From Arcobacter sp. (GTDB lineage Bacteria; Campylobacterota; Campylobacteria; Campylobacterales; Arcobacteraceae): a stretch of DNA of 64,000 nucleotides. Positions 18,136-26,617 of this stretch are shown piece by piece (position 1 is the first letter of the stretch; every line of letters starts with the position of its first letter). The translations under genes were made by a program, and so were the position numbers. The notes under the pieces were generated by a model, which was not told the origin of the DNA, did not search any database, and was given only the letters and a program-made list of their open reading frames with translations. The stretch is taken from NCBI GenBank assembly GCA_020048055.1, contig JAIFNA010000012.1, positions 41,444-105,443 of the forward strand. Direction: 5' to 3'.

Positions 18136-18540
18136 ATGGACAATTTCCAATCATTATCAATGAATCTTCTTGAGGAGCAATCTGATTTAATATTTTTTTC
18201 TTTGGATTTAGATTATAAATACAAAAATTTTTCAAAAAAACACTCATTAGTGATGGAGCTTATTTGGGGAAAAAAGATTGACATTGGTATTTCGATTTTC
18301 GAGTATATATCCAATGATATCGATAGAGAGAAAGCTAAAAATAATTTTCTGCAAGTGATACAAACCAAGTTACCATTTACAATAGAAGAGCAATTTGGAG
18401 ATCAATTTTTACATAGAAGTCATTATAAAGATAGTTATTTTCCGATGTTAGAAAACGTTAAAGTTGTTGGTATTTTTGTAACAGTTGAAGAGATGAACCA
18501 TATTGAAGATAAGCAAATATTTGAGCAAATTGTAATTTAA
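18136..18540 (+). CDS. N-terminal PAS fragment of the broken sensor kinase
   Basis: A 134-residue fragment. It begins MDNFQSLSMNLLEEQSDLIF and shows a degenerate PAS pattern (a KNFSKKHSLVMELIWGKKIDIG segment interrupted by helices), with no cysteine for flavin. It lacks membrane helices, so the original sensor was cytoplasmic. It stops at the frameshift just before the LOV domain. Confidence 0.7.
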   Translation: MDNFQSLSMNLLEEQSDLIFFSLDLDYKYKNFSKKHSLVMELIWGKKIDIGISIFEYISNDIDREKAKNNFLQVIQTKLPFTIEEQFGDQFLHRSHYKDSYFPMLENVKVVGIFVTVEEMNHIEDKQIFEQIVI

Positions 18541-18581
18541 CTAAAAGTGGAATCATCTTAGTAGATTGCACCAAACATGAT

Positions 18582-19574
18582 ATGCCTCTAATTTTTGTAA
18601 ATGATGCCTTTGTTTCAATTACGGGATATGAAAAAGAGGAAGTTTATGGGAAAAATTGTAGATTTTTACAAAATGACGATAGAAATCAAGAGACAGTTTA
18701 TAAAGTAAGAGAAGCTATAAAAAATAAAGAATATTGTGAAATTGAACTTAGAAATTATAAAAAAGATGGAACACTTTTTTATAATCTATTATCACTTAGT
18801 CCTATATTTGATAGTCATGGTGAGTTGACTTATTATATTGGCATACAAAATGATATTACTAAATTAAAGCAACAAAATGAACTATATTTCCAGCAAAAAC
18901 GAGCTGAATCATTGACAAATTTGATTAAAAATCTCTCACACCAATGGCGTCAACCACTCTCACTTATATCAACTTTGAGTGGCTCAATTCAGCTTAAAAA
19001 TGAAGTTGGACTTTTAAGCAATGATGATCTTGTTGAACACACAACAAGGATAATTTCAACAACACAATATCTTTCGAATATCCTTACCGATTTTGATGGA
19101 TTTTTAATAAATGATAACCGAGAAAATTTTAAGTTAAGTGAGATCATAAATGATGAAATGAAGATTCTTAAAGATATTAATTTTATTGTAGAGTTTGATA
19201 GTAATCTTGAAATCTCTAGTTATAAAAATATTTTACAAATATGTATCTCTGGACTTCTTAGTAATTGTAAAGATGCGTTTGGTATTGAGGATAATAAACT
19301 GATTGTTATGGATTGTATAAAAAGTAAAGATGAAATAATCATCACCATAAAAGATAATAGTTCTGGCGTGAATGAAAATATTATTGAAAATATTTTTGAT
19401 CCATATTTTACAACAAAGCATCAAACACAAGGGACAGGGTTAGGGCTATATTTGATACAAGTATTTTTGCAAAATATTGGCGGGTCAATTATTGTTAAAA
19501 ATGGGAAATTTATCTATGATAATAAAGAGCATATCGGTGCTATCGCTACTATTACACTTTTTAATGAGATTTAA
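18582..19574 (+). CDS. LOV-histidine kinase fragment (C-terminal part of the broken gene)
   Basis: A 330-residue reading frame from an internal ATG. It contains most of the LOV domain (adduct Cys26, Asn58, Asn68 and Gln89 at the flavin positions), a short coiled linker, the phospho-acceptor His120 in LSHQWRQPL and a full HATPase domain. If translated from this ATG it would lack the first LOV strand. No upstream Shine-Dalgarno is evident, which argues that it is a fragment, not an independent gene. No response regulator is adjacent. Confidence 0.75.
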   Translation: MPLIFVNDAFVSITGYEKEEVYGKNCRFLQNDDRNQETVYKVREAIKNKEYCEIELRNYKKDGTLFYNLLSLSPIFDSHGELTYYIGIQNDITKLKQQNELYFQQKRAESLTNLIKNLSHQWRQPLSLISTLSGSIQLKNEVGLLSNDDLVEHTTRIISTTQYLSNILTDFDGFLINDNRENFKLSEIINDEMKILKDINFIVEFDSNLEISSYKNILQICISGLLSNCKDAFGIEDNKLIVMDCIKSKDEIIITIKDNSSGVNENIIENIFDPYFTTKHQTQGTGLGLYLIQVFLQNIGGSIIVKNGKFIYDNKEHIGAIATITLFNEI

Positions 19575-19584
19575 CTTCTAAAGA

Positions 19585-21117
19585 CTAATCAACCCTTTTT
19601 TGTTGTCTTTTGTTTTTATTAGCTAGATTTTGTTTATCAAAGCTATCTGTGATATCGCTATATTCCCTTAAAAATGATGGCAACTTTCTCCCACCAACTT
19701 TTAAAACATCATCTACAAGAAGATTTGCTACTTTTGTTTTATCTTTCATTTGTACTTCGCACATATAATTAAATAAAAATTGAGCCAATCTATCAAGTGA
19801 TATTTGCCAAGTTGAATAAGTTTTTCCATAAATCCAGTTTGAAAAATCATAAAATGTTTCATAAACACTTCTGTTTTCAACAAGATATGCAAATGATGAT
19901 GTGAAATTTCCACTATTGTAAAATAGATCCCAAAATCTTGAAAATCTTTTCATCACTTGCATCTTTTCAAATGGAATTATGTTATTTGCTAAAATATCAT
20001 AAGGTGGCATATCACTATATGTCATTCCATAAAGTTCATCGTGTCTATTTAGTGTTGTACCTGATAACTTTTTAAGGACACCCACTTGAATTTCACTATT
20101 TGATAAGCTACACAAATAATCCAAATTTTCCCCGAAACTTTCACAACTTTCCCCTGGAAGCCCAATAATTAAATCAAGATGTATATGGGCATTTGTTTCA
20201 TTTTCTAAAAACTCTAAATTTTCTTTTATTTTCGGAATATTTAGATTTCTTTTGATATTTTTTGCAATATCTTTTTTTAGCGTTTGGATACCAATTTCAA
20301 GTTGGAGTGATGTTGGTGGAAATTTTTTTATCCTCTCTCTTAATTCGCTTGGAAAATGATCTGGTATAACTTCAAAATGTGTTGTGAATGGCTCATTTTT
20401 TTCCAAAAAGAAATCCAGCAATCTTGTTGCTAATTTAATATCAAGATTAAAGGTTCTGTCTATAAATTTAAAATTCCTAGCACCTCTATCCCAAAGTATT
20501 GAAAATTCTTTTAATAACTCATCAATGTCAAAATTTCTAACCTCTTTATCGATGGATGAGAGGCAAAATTCACACGAAAAAGGGCAACCTCTTGAGGCTT
20601 CAACATAGATATATCTATTTGCAATATCGTTATCATCGTAGTGTTTGTATGGAAGTTGTAGTTTTTTTAATTCATATAATTTTGGATGAAAAACTTTCTC
20701 TTTTACTTCAATATTATTTAAAATATCACGACAAAGTTCATAAAATGGAACTTCCCCTTCCCCCTCAATTACAAAATCAGCTTTATCAAAATTAACCCTA
20801 AAAGGGCGGTAGCTAACTTCAGGACCACCCAAAATGATAACTGTATCTGTAGCTACTTTTTTTATGATTTCAACCAACTCTTTTACATCACTAGCATTCC
20901 AAATGTAAACACCAATTCCAATTATTTTTGGACTATATTGGAGCAGATTTTCTGCAATATCTTGCATCCTTTCATTTATTACATATTCTTTAATGATTGC
21001 TTTGTGTTGGAGTTCACCAAGATTTGCGTAAAGGTAACGAAGCCCCAAGCTACTATGTGTATAGCGACCGTTTAAGGTTGTTAATATTATCTCTTTTGTT
21101 TGCTTAGTGGTGAGCAT
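19585..21117 (-). CDS. B12-binding-type radical SAM protein (DUF4080-like)
   Basis: A 510-residue protein. The N-terminal third resembles a cobalamin-binding Rossmann domain (IIGIGVYIWNASDV, then VIILGGPEVSYRP at about 93-105) but lacks the DxHxxG cobalamin ligand. The radical SAM cluster motif is SRGCPFSCEFC (Cys178, Cys182, Cys185), and the C-terminal part has the layout of DUF4080 proteins. The reaction is not known; relatives are a large uncharacterised family in anaerobes and Campylobacterota. It overlaps the upstream membrane-protein gene by 14 bases. Its end meets the end of the sensor kinase gene with ten bases between and no visible terminator. Confidence 0.85.
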   Translation of the reverse strand: MLTTKQTKEIILTTLNGRYTHSSLGLRYLYANLGELQHKAIIKEYVINERMQDIAENLLQYSPKIIGIGVYIWNASDVKELVEIIKKVATDTVIILGGPEVSYRPFRVNFDKADFVIEGEGEVPFYELCRDILNNIEVKEKVFHPKLYELKKLQLPYKHYDDNDIANRYIYVEASRGCPFSCEFCLSSIDKEVRNFDIDELLKEFSILWDRGARNFKFIDRTFNLDIKLATRLLDFFLEKNEPFTTHFEVIPDHFPSELRERIKKFPPTSLQLEIGIQTLKKDIAKNIKRNLNIPKIKENLEFLENETNAHIHLDLIIGLPGESCESFGENLDYLCSLSNSEIQVGVLKKLSGTTLNRHDELYGMTYSDMPPYDILANNIIPFEKMQVMKRFSRFWDLFYNSGNFTSSFAYLVENRSVYETFYDFSNWIYGKTYSTWQISLDRLAQFLFNYMCEVQMKDKTKVANLLVDDVLKVGGRKLPSFLREYSDITDSFDKQNLANKNKRQQKRVD

Positions 21118-22819
21118 TTTGCTTTTCGTTTGTATCGTGTGGCTGTGCTTCTGCTTCTTTTGTGTGTGTAACTTCTGGATGTTCTTGATTTACACTATTT
21201 TGGTGATTGTTTTCTACATCTGTTGTTTGGTTTACATCGGCTGTTTTATTTAATTCATTATTTTGATTTATTGTAATTCTAAAGTTTAACTCCAACCCTT
21301 TTTTGGTTTTTGCAAATTCGATTGGATAATCAAGTGCGATTGAGTATTTTTGTTTCTCTAATAATTTTACAACCTCAAAAAATTCAACAGGAGATTTTAC
21401 AATTGTGTATATTGAATATTTGTAGGTTGTGTATTTTTCTTTCGTTTCTCCTAAAAGTTTTACAATTGTACTTGTATTAAATAGTTGCTCTAACCCTTTT
21501 TTCCCTTGACTTGAGGATAAAAATTTTGTTGTTTTGGTTGGGATATATTTTTTTACTACAATTTCATCTTTGGATATAGGATGAGTGTTTGAGATGATAG
21601 ATGTAAATACACCTTTTGTTTGCGATGTTAGGATGTTTTCACTTGTTTCGTAAAGTTTCAATAGTTTTGGTTTAAGGCTTGTTTGATATGGGTCTTCACC
21701 TTTAAAATCATAAATTATCGTTGATTCATCTTTTGCAATTTGTATCTCTTTTAAAACTGAATTATCATCGATACTTTCAAATAAATTAGTTATCAGTTTA
21801 ATCATATTTTGATTGATTGTTATATGATTTGGAAGATTTGCGTATTCTATTTTTGCAACCTCCTGTTTTGTTTCATCTCCACTATGATCTCCATTTTGGT
21901 AAAGATAGTAATATCCTGCGTACCCAGCCCCAGCTGTTGTTAGTAATACTAATAGTAACCACATAAAAAGTGCAAGCTTAGATTTTTTTGCCCTTCTTTT
22001 TGTAAAGCTATAATGTTCAATATTGTGTTTTTTTGTGATTGTTTCAACAGCTTCATCAATATTTAAATGGTTATATGTGATATCTAATCCTACATTTTCT
22101 TTTAAAATTTCAAGTTGCTTAGCTTCAAGATATTTAATTGCATAGTAGATATTGACAGATTCGCAAATATTTGCAGATTTAGTGAACTCTGAGTAGCTTG
22201 TGACTATCTCTTCGATGTTACTACTTAGTTCTAAAAGATATATTTCATCATAAAGTATCTGCTCAGCCATCTCATCGGTATAGAAATTTGATTTTTTAAT
22301 ATCAACATAAGGTGTTAAAAAATTAATGGTACTGTATGCTAATCTTTTGTGGTCATTTAAAACTATTGAATATAGTGTGTTATTGAAGATAAAAATATTA
22401 AGTGAATTTTCTATTGGACTTTGGATTAGTTCTTCGTTTAAAATTGTAAATGGTGATATTAAATAGTCAATACTTCCATTGTTATAAAATAATTTTGTGG
22501 TTTTGATGCTCTCGTGATTTAAAACTATATTGTGCGATAGGTCAAATAAAACAGACGCATCATTTTTATTTTTTGTTGAGTGTCTATCAACGATAAGTTG
22601 GTCGCTATCTTCACAAATTGCAGTAATTATAGTATTTGGAGTCTCTTTTTCAAGTACTTTGATTTTGAAAAGCGCGTCAGTTGACATTTTTCCGTTTTCC
22701 ATAAGGAAAACCGATTGTTCAGATGTTAAGAGCTTATCATTTTTGAAAACTTGATTATTAAGTTTGATATTTTGCTCCATCTTAATAATGCTAATGTGTT
22801 GAAACTCCTTATTGTTCAT
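21104..22819 (-). CDS. Single-pass membrane protein, unknown (PilM/GspL-like layout)
   Basis: A 571-residue protein with no signal peptide. A cytoplasmic region of about 280 residues is followed by a basic stretch (KRRAKKSK), one membrane helix (about 283-306) and a periplasmic region. The tail after about residue 520 is of low complexity, rich in Asn, Gln, His, Glu and Thr. The part around SLNIFIFNNTLYSIVL resembles the beta-rich core of actin-like PilM/GspL proteins, and PVEFFEVVKLLEKQKYSIAL resembles the ferredoxin-like domain of PilO/GspM. This is a fold-level guess only. The start is supported by GGGGA six bases before the ATG. It overlaps the acyltransferase stop by 11 bases, suggesting coupling. 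Confidence 0.7.
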   Translation of the reverse strand: MNNKEFQHISIIKMEQNIKLNNQVFKNDKLLTSEQSVFLMENGKMSTDALFKIKVLEKETPNTIITAICEDSDQLIVDRHSTKNKNDASVLFDLSHNIVLNHESIKTTKLFYNNGSIDYLISPFTILNEELIQSPIENSLNIFIFNNTLYSIVLNDHKRLAYSTINFLTPYVDIKKSNFYTDEMAEQILYDEIYLLELSSNIEEIVTSYSEFTKSANICESVNIYYAIKYLEAKQLEILKENVGLDITYNHLNIDEAVETITKKHNIEHYSFTKRRAKKSKLALFMWLLLVLLTTAGAGYAGYYYLYQNGDHSGDETKQEVAKIEYANLPNHITINQNMIKLITNLFESIDDNSVLKEIQIAKDESTIIYDFKGEDPYQTSLKPKLLKLYETSENILTSQTKGVFTSIISNTHPISKDEIVVKKYIPTKTTKFLSSSQGKKGLEQLFNTSTIVKLLGETKEKYTTYKYSIYTIVKSPVEFFEVVKLLEKQKYSIALDYPIEFAKTKKGLELNFRITINQNNELNKTADVNQTTDVENNHQNSVNQEHPEVTHTKEAEAQPHDTNEKQNAHH

Positions 22820-23444
22820 AGACTTTCCCCATATAAATTTTTATTTTCTCTTTTGCTTCATCGAGTGTTAACCCATAAATATCAAATGGCTCACCAACAA
22901 AAAAATCAATTGTTCCAAATGGTTTTGGTATGACAAAATTATCCCAAGAATTCATAGTCCAACATTTTGAGGCACGGGAACCAAAACAAACAATCTTTGA
23001 GTTTGTTTTTTGTGCAATCAACACAACGCCATCAGCAATTGAATGATTTGGTCCTTTTGGACCATCTGGTGTGATAGCTACATCAACTCCATTTTGTAGT
23101 GCTTTTATAGCTCCAAGAAGTGCTTTAGCACCACCTCTTGTTGATGAGCCACTAAGTGAGCCAACACCAAGACTCTCAACAGTTCGTCTTATAATTTCCC
23201 CATCGCTATGTTCACTTACTATTACTTTTACTAAACCATGAGGTTTAAATTCTCTATAATTAAAAGCTTGCATAAGTAAATCACCATGCCAAAGTGAAAG
23301 GATAAAGTTTTCACCATCCATTTTTTTTGCAAAGTGAAATCGTTTTTTGTTTGTTTTGTAAATTAATTTTGCAAATAGTTGCAAGAAAAATGGTAAAAAT
23401 GTAATTTGTAAATTCTTTTTTATTTTTTTTATTTTACTTTTCAT
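22809..23444 (-). CDS. DUF374 lysophospholipid acyltransferase-like protein
   Basis: A 211-residue protein of the DUF374 branch of the glycerolipid acyltransferases. It has FILSLWHGDLL (about 48-58), VSEHSDGEIIRRTVE with the branch-specific His-Asp pair, the SSTRGGAKAL segment and the substrate motif TPDGPKGP. An amphipathic basic N-terminus suggests membrane association. It probably transfers an acyl group to a lipid or lipid A precursor, but the substrate is undefined. The start overlaps the miaB stop by one base. Confidence 0.88.
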   Translation of the reverse strand: MKSKIKKIKKNLQITFLPFFLQLFAKLIYKTNKKRFHFAKKMDGENFILSLWHGDLLMQAFNYREFKPHGLVKVIVSEHSDGEIIRRTVESLGVGSLSGSSTRGGAKALLGAIKALQNGVDVAITPDGPKGPNHSIADGVVLIAQKTNSKIVCFGSRASKCWTMNSWDNFVIPKPFGTIDFFVGEPFDIYGLTLDEAKEKIKIYMGKVYEQ

Positions 23445-24742
23445 TAAAGTACAACCCCTTTGAGTGAAGTTCTAGTGTTTGTTGTTATTTTAACATCAAC
23501 AATTTTACCCAATAATTCCTCACTTCCTTCAACAAAAACTTGCATTCCGTTGTCACTAAACCCCATAATTTCACCATTTGGCTTTAAGTCTTCAAAATAA
23601 ACTTTATGAATTTGTCCAATAGCTTTATCCATATGTAAATCTTGATGAGTTTTGTGTAGTTCTATTAGCGTGTTTAATCTTCTTGTTCCGATGTCGCTAT
23701 CAATTTGCTCCATGGTTGAAGCTGGAGTATTTGGTCGAGGTGAGTATTTAAAATTAAAAATTTGATCAAATTTAACTTGATTTACAACATCAAGTGTGTC
23801 TAAAAAATCCTCTTCACTTTCATGTGGAAATGCAACGATAATATCTGTACTGATCCGTGCAGTAGGGACTTTTGTTTTGATTTTTTCACAAACTTTTAAA
23901 AACCACTCTTTTGTGTAGCCCCTTTTCATATCTTTTAATATTTTTGTTGAGCCACTTTGCAGTGGAACATGGATAAATTTACAAATTTTAGGATTTGAGG
24001 CAAACTCCTCTATAAAATCATCATCCATATGAAGTGGATGTGGTGAAGTAAATCTAATTCTTTCAATTCCATCAATTTTACTTAGTTCCTGTAAAAGCTT
24101 TGTGAAATCGTATTTTTCACTATTTTGGCTTGAGAAGTATTTCCCATAATTATTTACATTTTGCCCTAATAAAAAAATCTCTTTTATCCCATTTTGTGCC
24201 GATTTTTTCGCTTCATTGAGGATAATTTCTGCAGGAATACTTATCTCTTCACCTCTTGTTGCTGGAACTATACAAAAAGTACATTGCTTGTCACAACCAA
24301 GTGAAATATTTATATTTGCTTTATAGAGTGAACTTCTAAACTCGCTAAAATCGTAGTTTGTTTCATCGTGATTTATATCAATCTCAACACTACCTTTGGT
24401 TTCAACAGCTTTTGAAATTTTTGATACATTTCTAGCTCCCACTACAAAATCTACATATGAGGCTCTTTTTATTATCTCATCACCCAAATGGCTAGCAGTA
24501 CATCCACATACACCTATTTTTGCACCATCTTTTTTGATTTTATTAAATTGTCCAAGTTCACTAAAGAGTTTTGCAACAGGCTTTTCTCTTACGCTACAAG
24601 TGTTTATAATTATTAAGTCCGCCTCTTGTGGATTGGTTGTTTGTGTGTAGTTATTGTGTGTGTTTAGTTCTGCTATTATGTGTTCTGTGTCCCTTGTGTT
24701 CATTTGACATCCAAGGGTTTCGATAAAGAGTTTTTTTGACAT
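23444..24742 (-). CDS. miaB: tRNA-2-methylthio-N6-dimethylallyladenosine synthase
   Basis: A 432-residue methylthiotransferase with three domains: the N-terminal UPF0004 domain with three Cys ([30 protein letters not shown]), the radical SAM core with [18 protein letters not shown], and a C-terminal TRAM domain. It adds the methylthio group to i6A at position 37 of tRNAs that read codons beginning with U. It is the MiaB rather than RimO or MtaB type by its N-terminal sequence and length. It lies directly downstream of a HP0268-family gene, as in Helicobacter pylori. Confidence 0.95.
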   Translation of the reverse strand: MSKKLFIETLGCQMNTRDTEHIIAELNTHNNYTQTTNPQEADLIIINTCSVREKPVAKLFSELGQFNKIKKDGAKIGVCGCTASHLGDEIIKRASYVDFVVGARNVSKISKAVETKGSVEIDINHDETNYDFSEFRSSLYKANINISLGCDKQCTFCIVPATRGEEISIPAEIILNEAKKSAQNGIKEIFLLGQNVNNYGKYFSSQNSEKYDFTKLLQELSKIDGIERIRFTSPHPLHMDDDFIEEFASNPKICKFIHVPLQSGSTKILKDMKRGYTKEWFLKVCEKIKTKVPTARISTDIIVAFPHESEEDFLDTLDVVNQVKFDQIFNFKYSPRPNTPASTMEQIDSDIGTRRLNTLIELHKTHQDLHMDKAIGQIHKVYFEDLKPNGEIMGFSDNGMQVFVEGSEELLGKIVDVKITTNTRTSLKGVVL

Positions 24743-24780
24743 ATTTTGTTTTCTTTGATTTTTCTTTTGGATTTTATCTC

Positions 24781-25023
24781 TTAAAGTGCGTGTAATTCAT
24801 ACATATATTCATCATCACCAAGACCATATTTAATCTCTCTAAAGTTTACATTGTAACCTGAACTCTCCAAACTTTCAACTAACGCCATCATATTTTTATG
24901 TGAGTTATCTCTATCGCAATAGTAAATTTTCCCAGTTGATTCTTTAAGTTCATCTTTGATTTTTGAAAGACTTATTTTTTTTGGCTTTTCGTTGATTTCG
25001 TTTCTTGCTAATAAAATATCCAT
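24781..25023 (-). CDS. HP0268 family nuclease-like protein
   Basis: An 80-residue protein matching in length, pattern and ends the H. pylori HP0268 protein as I recall it: it starts MDILLARNE, has an [14 protein letters not shown] helix and ends YMYELHAL where HP0268 ends in YELH plus two hydrophobic residues. HP0268 has been described as a small nicking endonuclease or nuclease; whether this copy is active is unknown. The miaB gene follows after 38 bases, the same pair as HP0268-HP0269. The AAAAGGACAC Shine-Dalgarno supports this start. Confidence 0.8.
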   Translation of the reverse strand: MDILLARNEINEKPKKISLSKIKDELKESTGKIYYCDRDNSHKNMMALVESLESSGYNVNFREIKYGLGDDEYMYELHAL

Positions 25024-25050
25024 TTGATTTGTGTCCTTTTGATTTTGTTG

Positions 25051-25065
25051 TAGAGGTATCCTCTA
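25051..25065. repeat. Short perfect palindrome in the HP0268-nth gap
   Basis: TAGAGG-TAT-CCTCTA lies 28 bases upstream of the HP0268-family ATG and just downstream of a possible minus-strand -10 (TAAAAT near 25080). A second small hairpin, TCCCTT/AAGGGA, lies at 25121-25138. Either could be an operator or a 5'-leader stem; neither is followed by a T run. Confidence 0.4.
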
Positions 25066-25195
25066 TTTAAGAGTTGCGATTTTATCAAAAAACAACTTTA
25101 ATTATAGTGTGTTCAAAATATCCCTTGAGTGTAAGGGAGCGTTTGGTAAAATCTAAAAAAAATTACAAATTTACAACAAAGATTTATAACAAAAT

Positions 25196-25882
25196 ATGAA
25201 AAAAGCCACCAAGAATGAGATTAAATTTATAAGGGATTATTTTTTAGAACATTATAGTGGTGTTGTAACTGAGTTAAATTTTACCAACGATTATGAACTT
25301 TTAATAGCAATAATTTTATCTGCTCAATGTACAGATAAAAGGGTAAACATCATAACACCAGCACTTTTTAGTAAGTATCCAGATACAAAAAGCTTATCAC
25401 AAGCTAATATTGAAGATGTAAAAGAGCTTTTGAAAAGTTGTAGTTTTTTTAATAATAAAGCACAAAATATTATAAAAATGGCAATCAGTGTTGAAGATTT
25501 TTATGGTGGTGTGATTCCTCACAACCAAAAAGAGCTTGTCTTGTTAGCTGGTGTTGGAAATAAGACGGCAAATGTTTTTTTGATTGAAAGTGAGGGGGCA
25601 AACCTTATGGCTGTCGATACTCATGTATTTAGGGTATCACATAGATTAGGGCTTAGTGATGCGAAAACTGTTGAGGGAACTGAAGCTGAACTTGTTAAAA
25701 AATTAAAAGATGATTTACATATTTTTCACCAAGCAATGGTACTTTTTGGAAGATATAAATGTAAGGCAATTAATCCACTATGTAACGATTGTGGGCTTAA
25801 AACAGCTTGTAAAAGTGATGGAAGATTTGGAGTTGATGGGAAAAATGAAATTAAGCAAAATAAAGTAAAAGGTAAAAAATAG
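25196..25882 (+). CDS. nth: Endonuclease III
   Basis: A 228-residue DNA glycosylase/AP lyase for oxidised pyrimidines. It shows LSAQCTDKRVN (about 42-52), the helix-hairpin-helix with catalytic Lys (LLAGVGNKTANVFL, about 116-129), the catalytic Asp in VDTHVFRVSHRLGL and the C-terminal iron-sulfur ligands CKAINPLCNDCGLKTAC. It is the first gene of a plus-strand run that continues into the hydrolase and murF; its stop is directly before the next ATG. Confidence 0.95.
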   Translation: MKKATKNEIKFIRDYFLEHYSGVVTELNFTNDYELLIAIILSAQCTDKRVNIITPALFSKYPDTKSLSQANIEDVKELLKSCSFFNNKAQNIIKMAISVEDFYGGVIPHNQKELVLLAGVGNKTANVFLIESEGANLMAVDTHVFRVSHRLGLSDAKTVEGTEAELVKKLKDDLHIFHQAMVLFGRYKCKAINPLCNDCGLKTACKSDGRFGVDGKNEIKQNKVKGKK

Positions 25883-26614
25883 ATGGCAATAAAAAGTGTA
25901 ACTTTAGATGGAAAACTCTTTGATATAAATTATGAAATCATAAATCCAAAAAATGAACAGACTATTGTTTTTTTACATGGTTGGGGGAGCAATAAAGAGG
26001 TTATGAAAACAGCATTTGATGATGTTTTCAAAGATTTTAGACATTTTTATATCGATATGCCAGGGTTTGGAAAAAGTACAAATTCTTATGTTTTGACAAC
26101 TAAAGATTATTGTGAAATTATGGTTGATTTTTTTGACTCATTGGATTTGAAAACAGATGATTTAATAATTGCAGGGCATAGTTTTGGTGGGAAAGTAGCT
26201 ACATTTTTAAAGCCATCACACCTTATTTTGCTGAGTTCAGCTGGTATTTTGGAAGAAAAATCAAAAAAAGTAAAAATAAAAATCGCTTTAGCAAAAATAG
26301 CAAATAAGCTGGGAGTCTCATATTTTAGTAAACTTTTTAGAAGTAAGGACGTTGAAACAATGAGTGAAAATATGTATGGCACTTTTAAAAATGTGGTTGA
26401 CGAAGATTTTAGTGGTGAATTTAAAATTTATCAAGGAAAAACTACTATTTTTTGGGGCAAAGAGGATACTGCTACAAGTTTACAAAGTGGCAAAACTATC
26501 CATCAGTTAATCAAAAATAGTCAATTTTACGATTTTGATGGCGGGCATTATTTCTTTTTGAAACATAGTAAAGAGATAGAAGATAAAATAAAACAACAAT
26601 TCGATGGGAGATAA
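25883..26614 (+). CDS. Alpha/beta hydrolase
   Basis: A 243-residue hydrolase. It has the oxyanion HGWGSN segment (about 32-37), the nucleophile elbow GHSFGGK (about 95-101), a later acid and the C-terminal His in DGGHYFFLK (about 220-228). Serine nucleophile, so likely an esterase or C-C hydrolase; the substrate is unknown. The order hydrolase-murF-HIT is also found in Helicobacter (HP0739-HP0741 region), so the link with cell-wall synthesis is conserved, though its meaning is unclear. Confidence 0.88.
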   Translation: MAIKSVTLDGKLFDINYEIINPKNEQTIVFLHGWGSNKEVMKTAFDDVFKDFRHFYIDMPGFGKSTNSYVLTTKDYCEIMVDFFDSLDLKTDDLIIAGHSFGGKVATFLKPSHLILLSSAGILEEKSKKVKIKIALAKIANKLGVSYFSKLFRSKDVETMSENMYGTFKNVVDEDFSGEFKIYQGKTTIFWGKEDTATSLQSGKTIHQLIKNSQFYDFDGGHYFFLKHSKEIEDKIKQQFDGR

Positions 26615-26617
26615 TTT

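Larger units (their letters stand above)
18136..19574 (+). pseudogene. PAS-LOV sensor histidine kinase broken by a frameshift
   Basis: Two frames together make one sensor kinase. The first (18136-18540) encodes a PAS-like domain and ends FEQIVI-stop. The second frame is already open from 18525 and continues as NLTKSGIILVDCTKHD into a LOV domain, but its first ATG is at 18582, inside that domain. A single missing base near 18532-18538 would join FEQIV to NLTKSG. The LOV domain has the flavin-adduct motif GKNCRFLQ and the partner residues in NYKKDG, FYNLL and IGIQND. It is followed by a kinase core: the phospho-His in LSHQWRQPL, the N box LLSNCKDAF, and DPYFTTK and GTGLGLYL in the ATP lid. The intact protein would be a cytoplasmic blue-light-type kinase of roughly 480 residues. 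The change could be a true mutation or a sequencing error. Confidence 0.82.
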
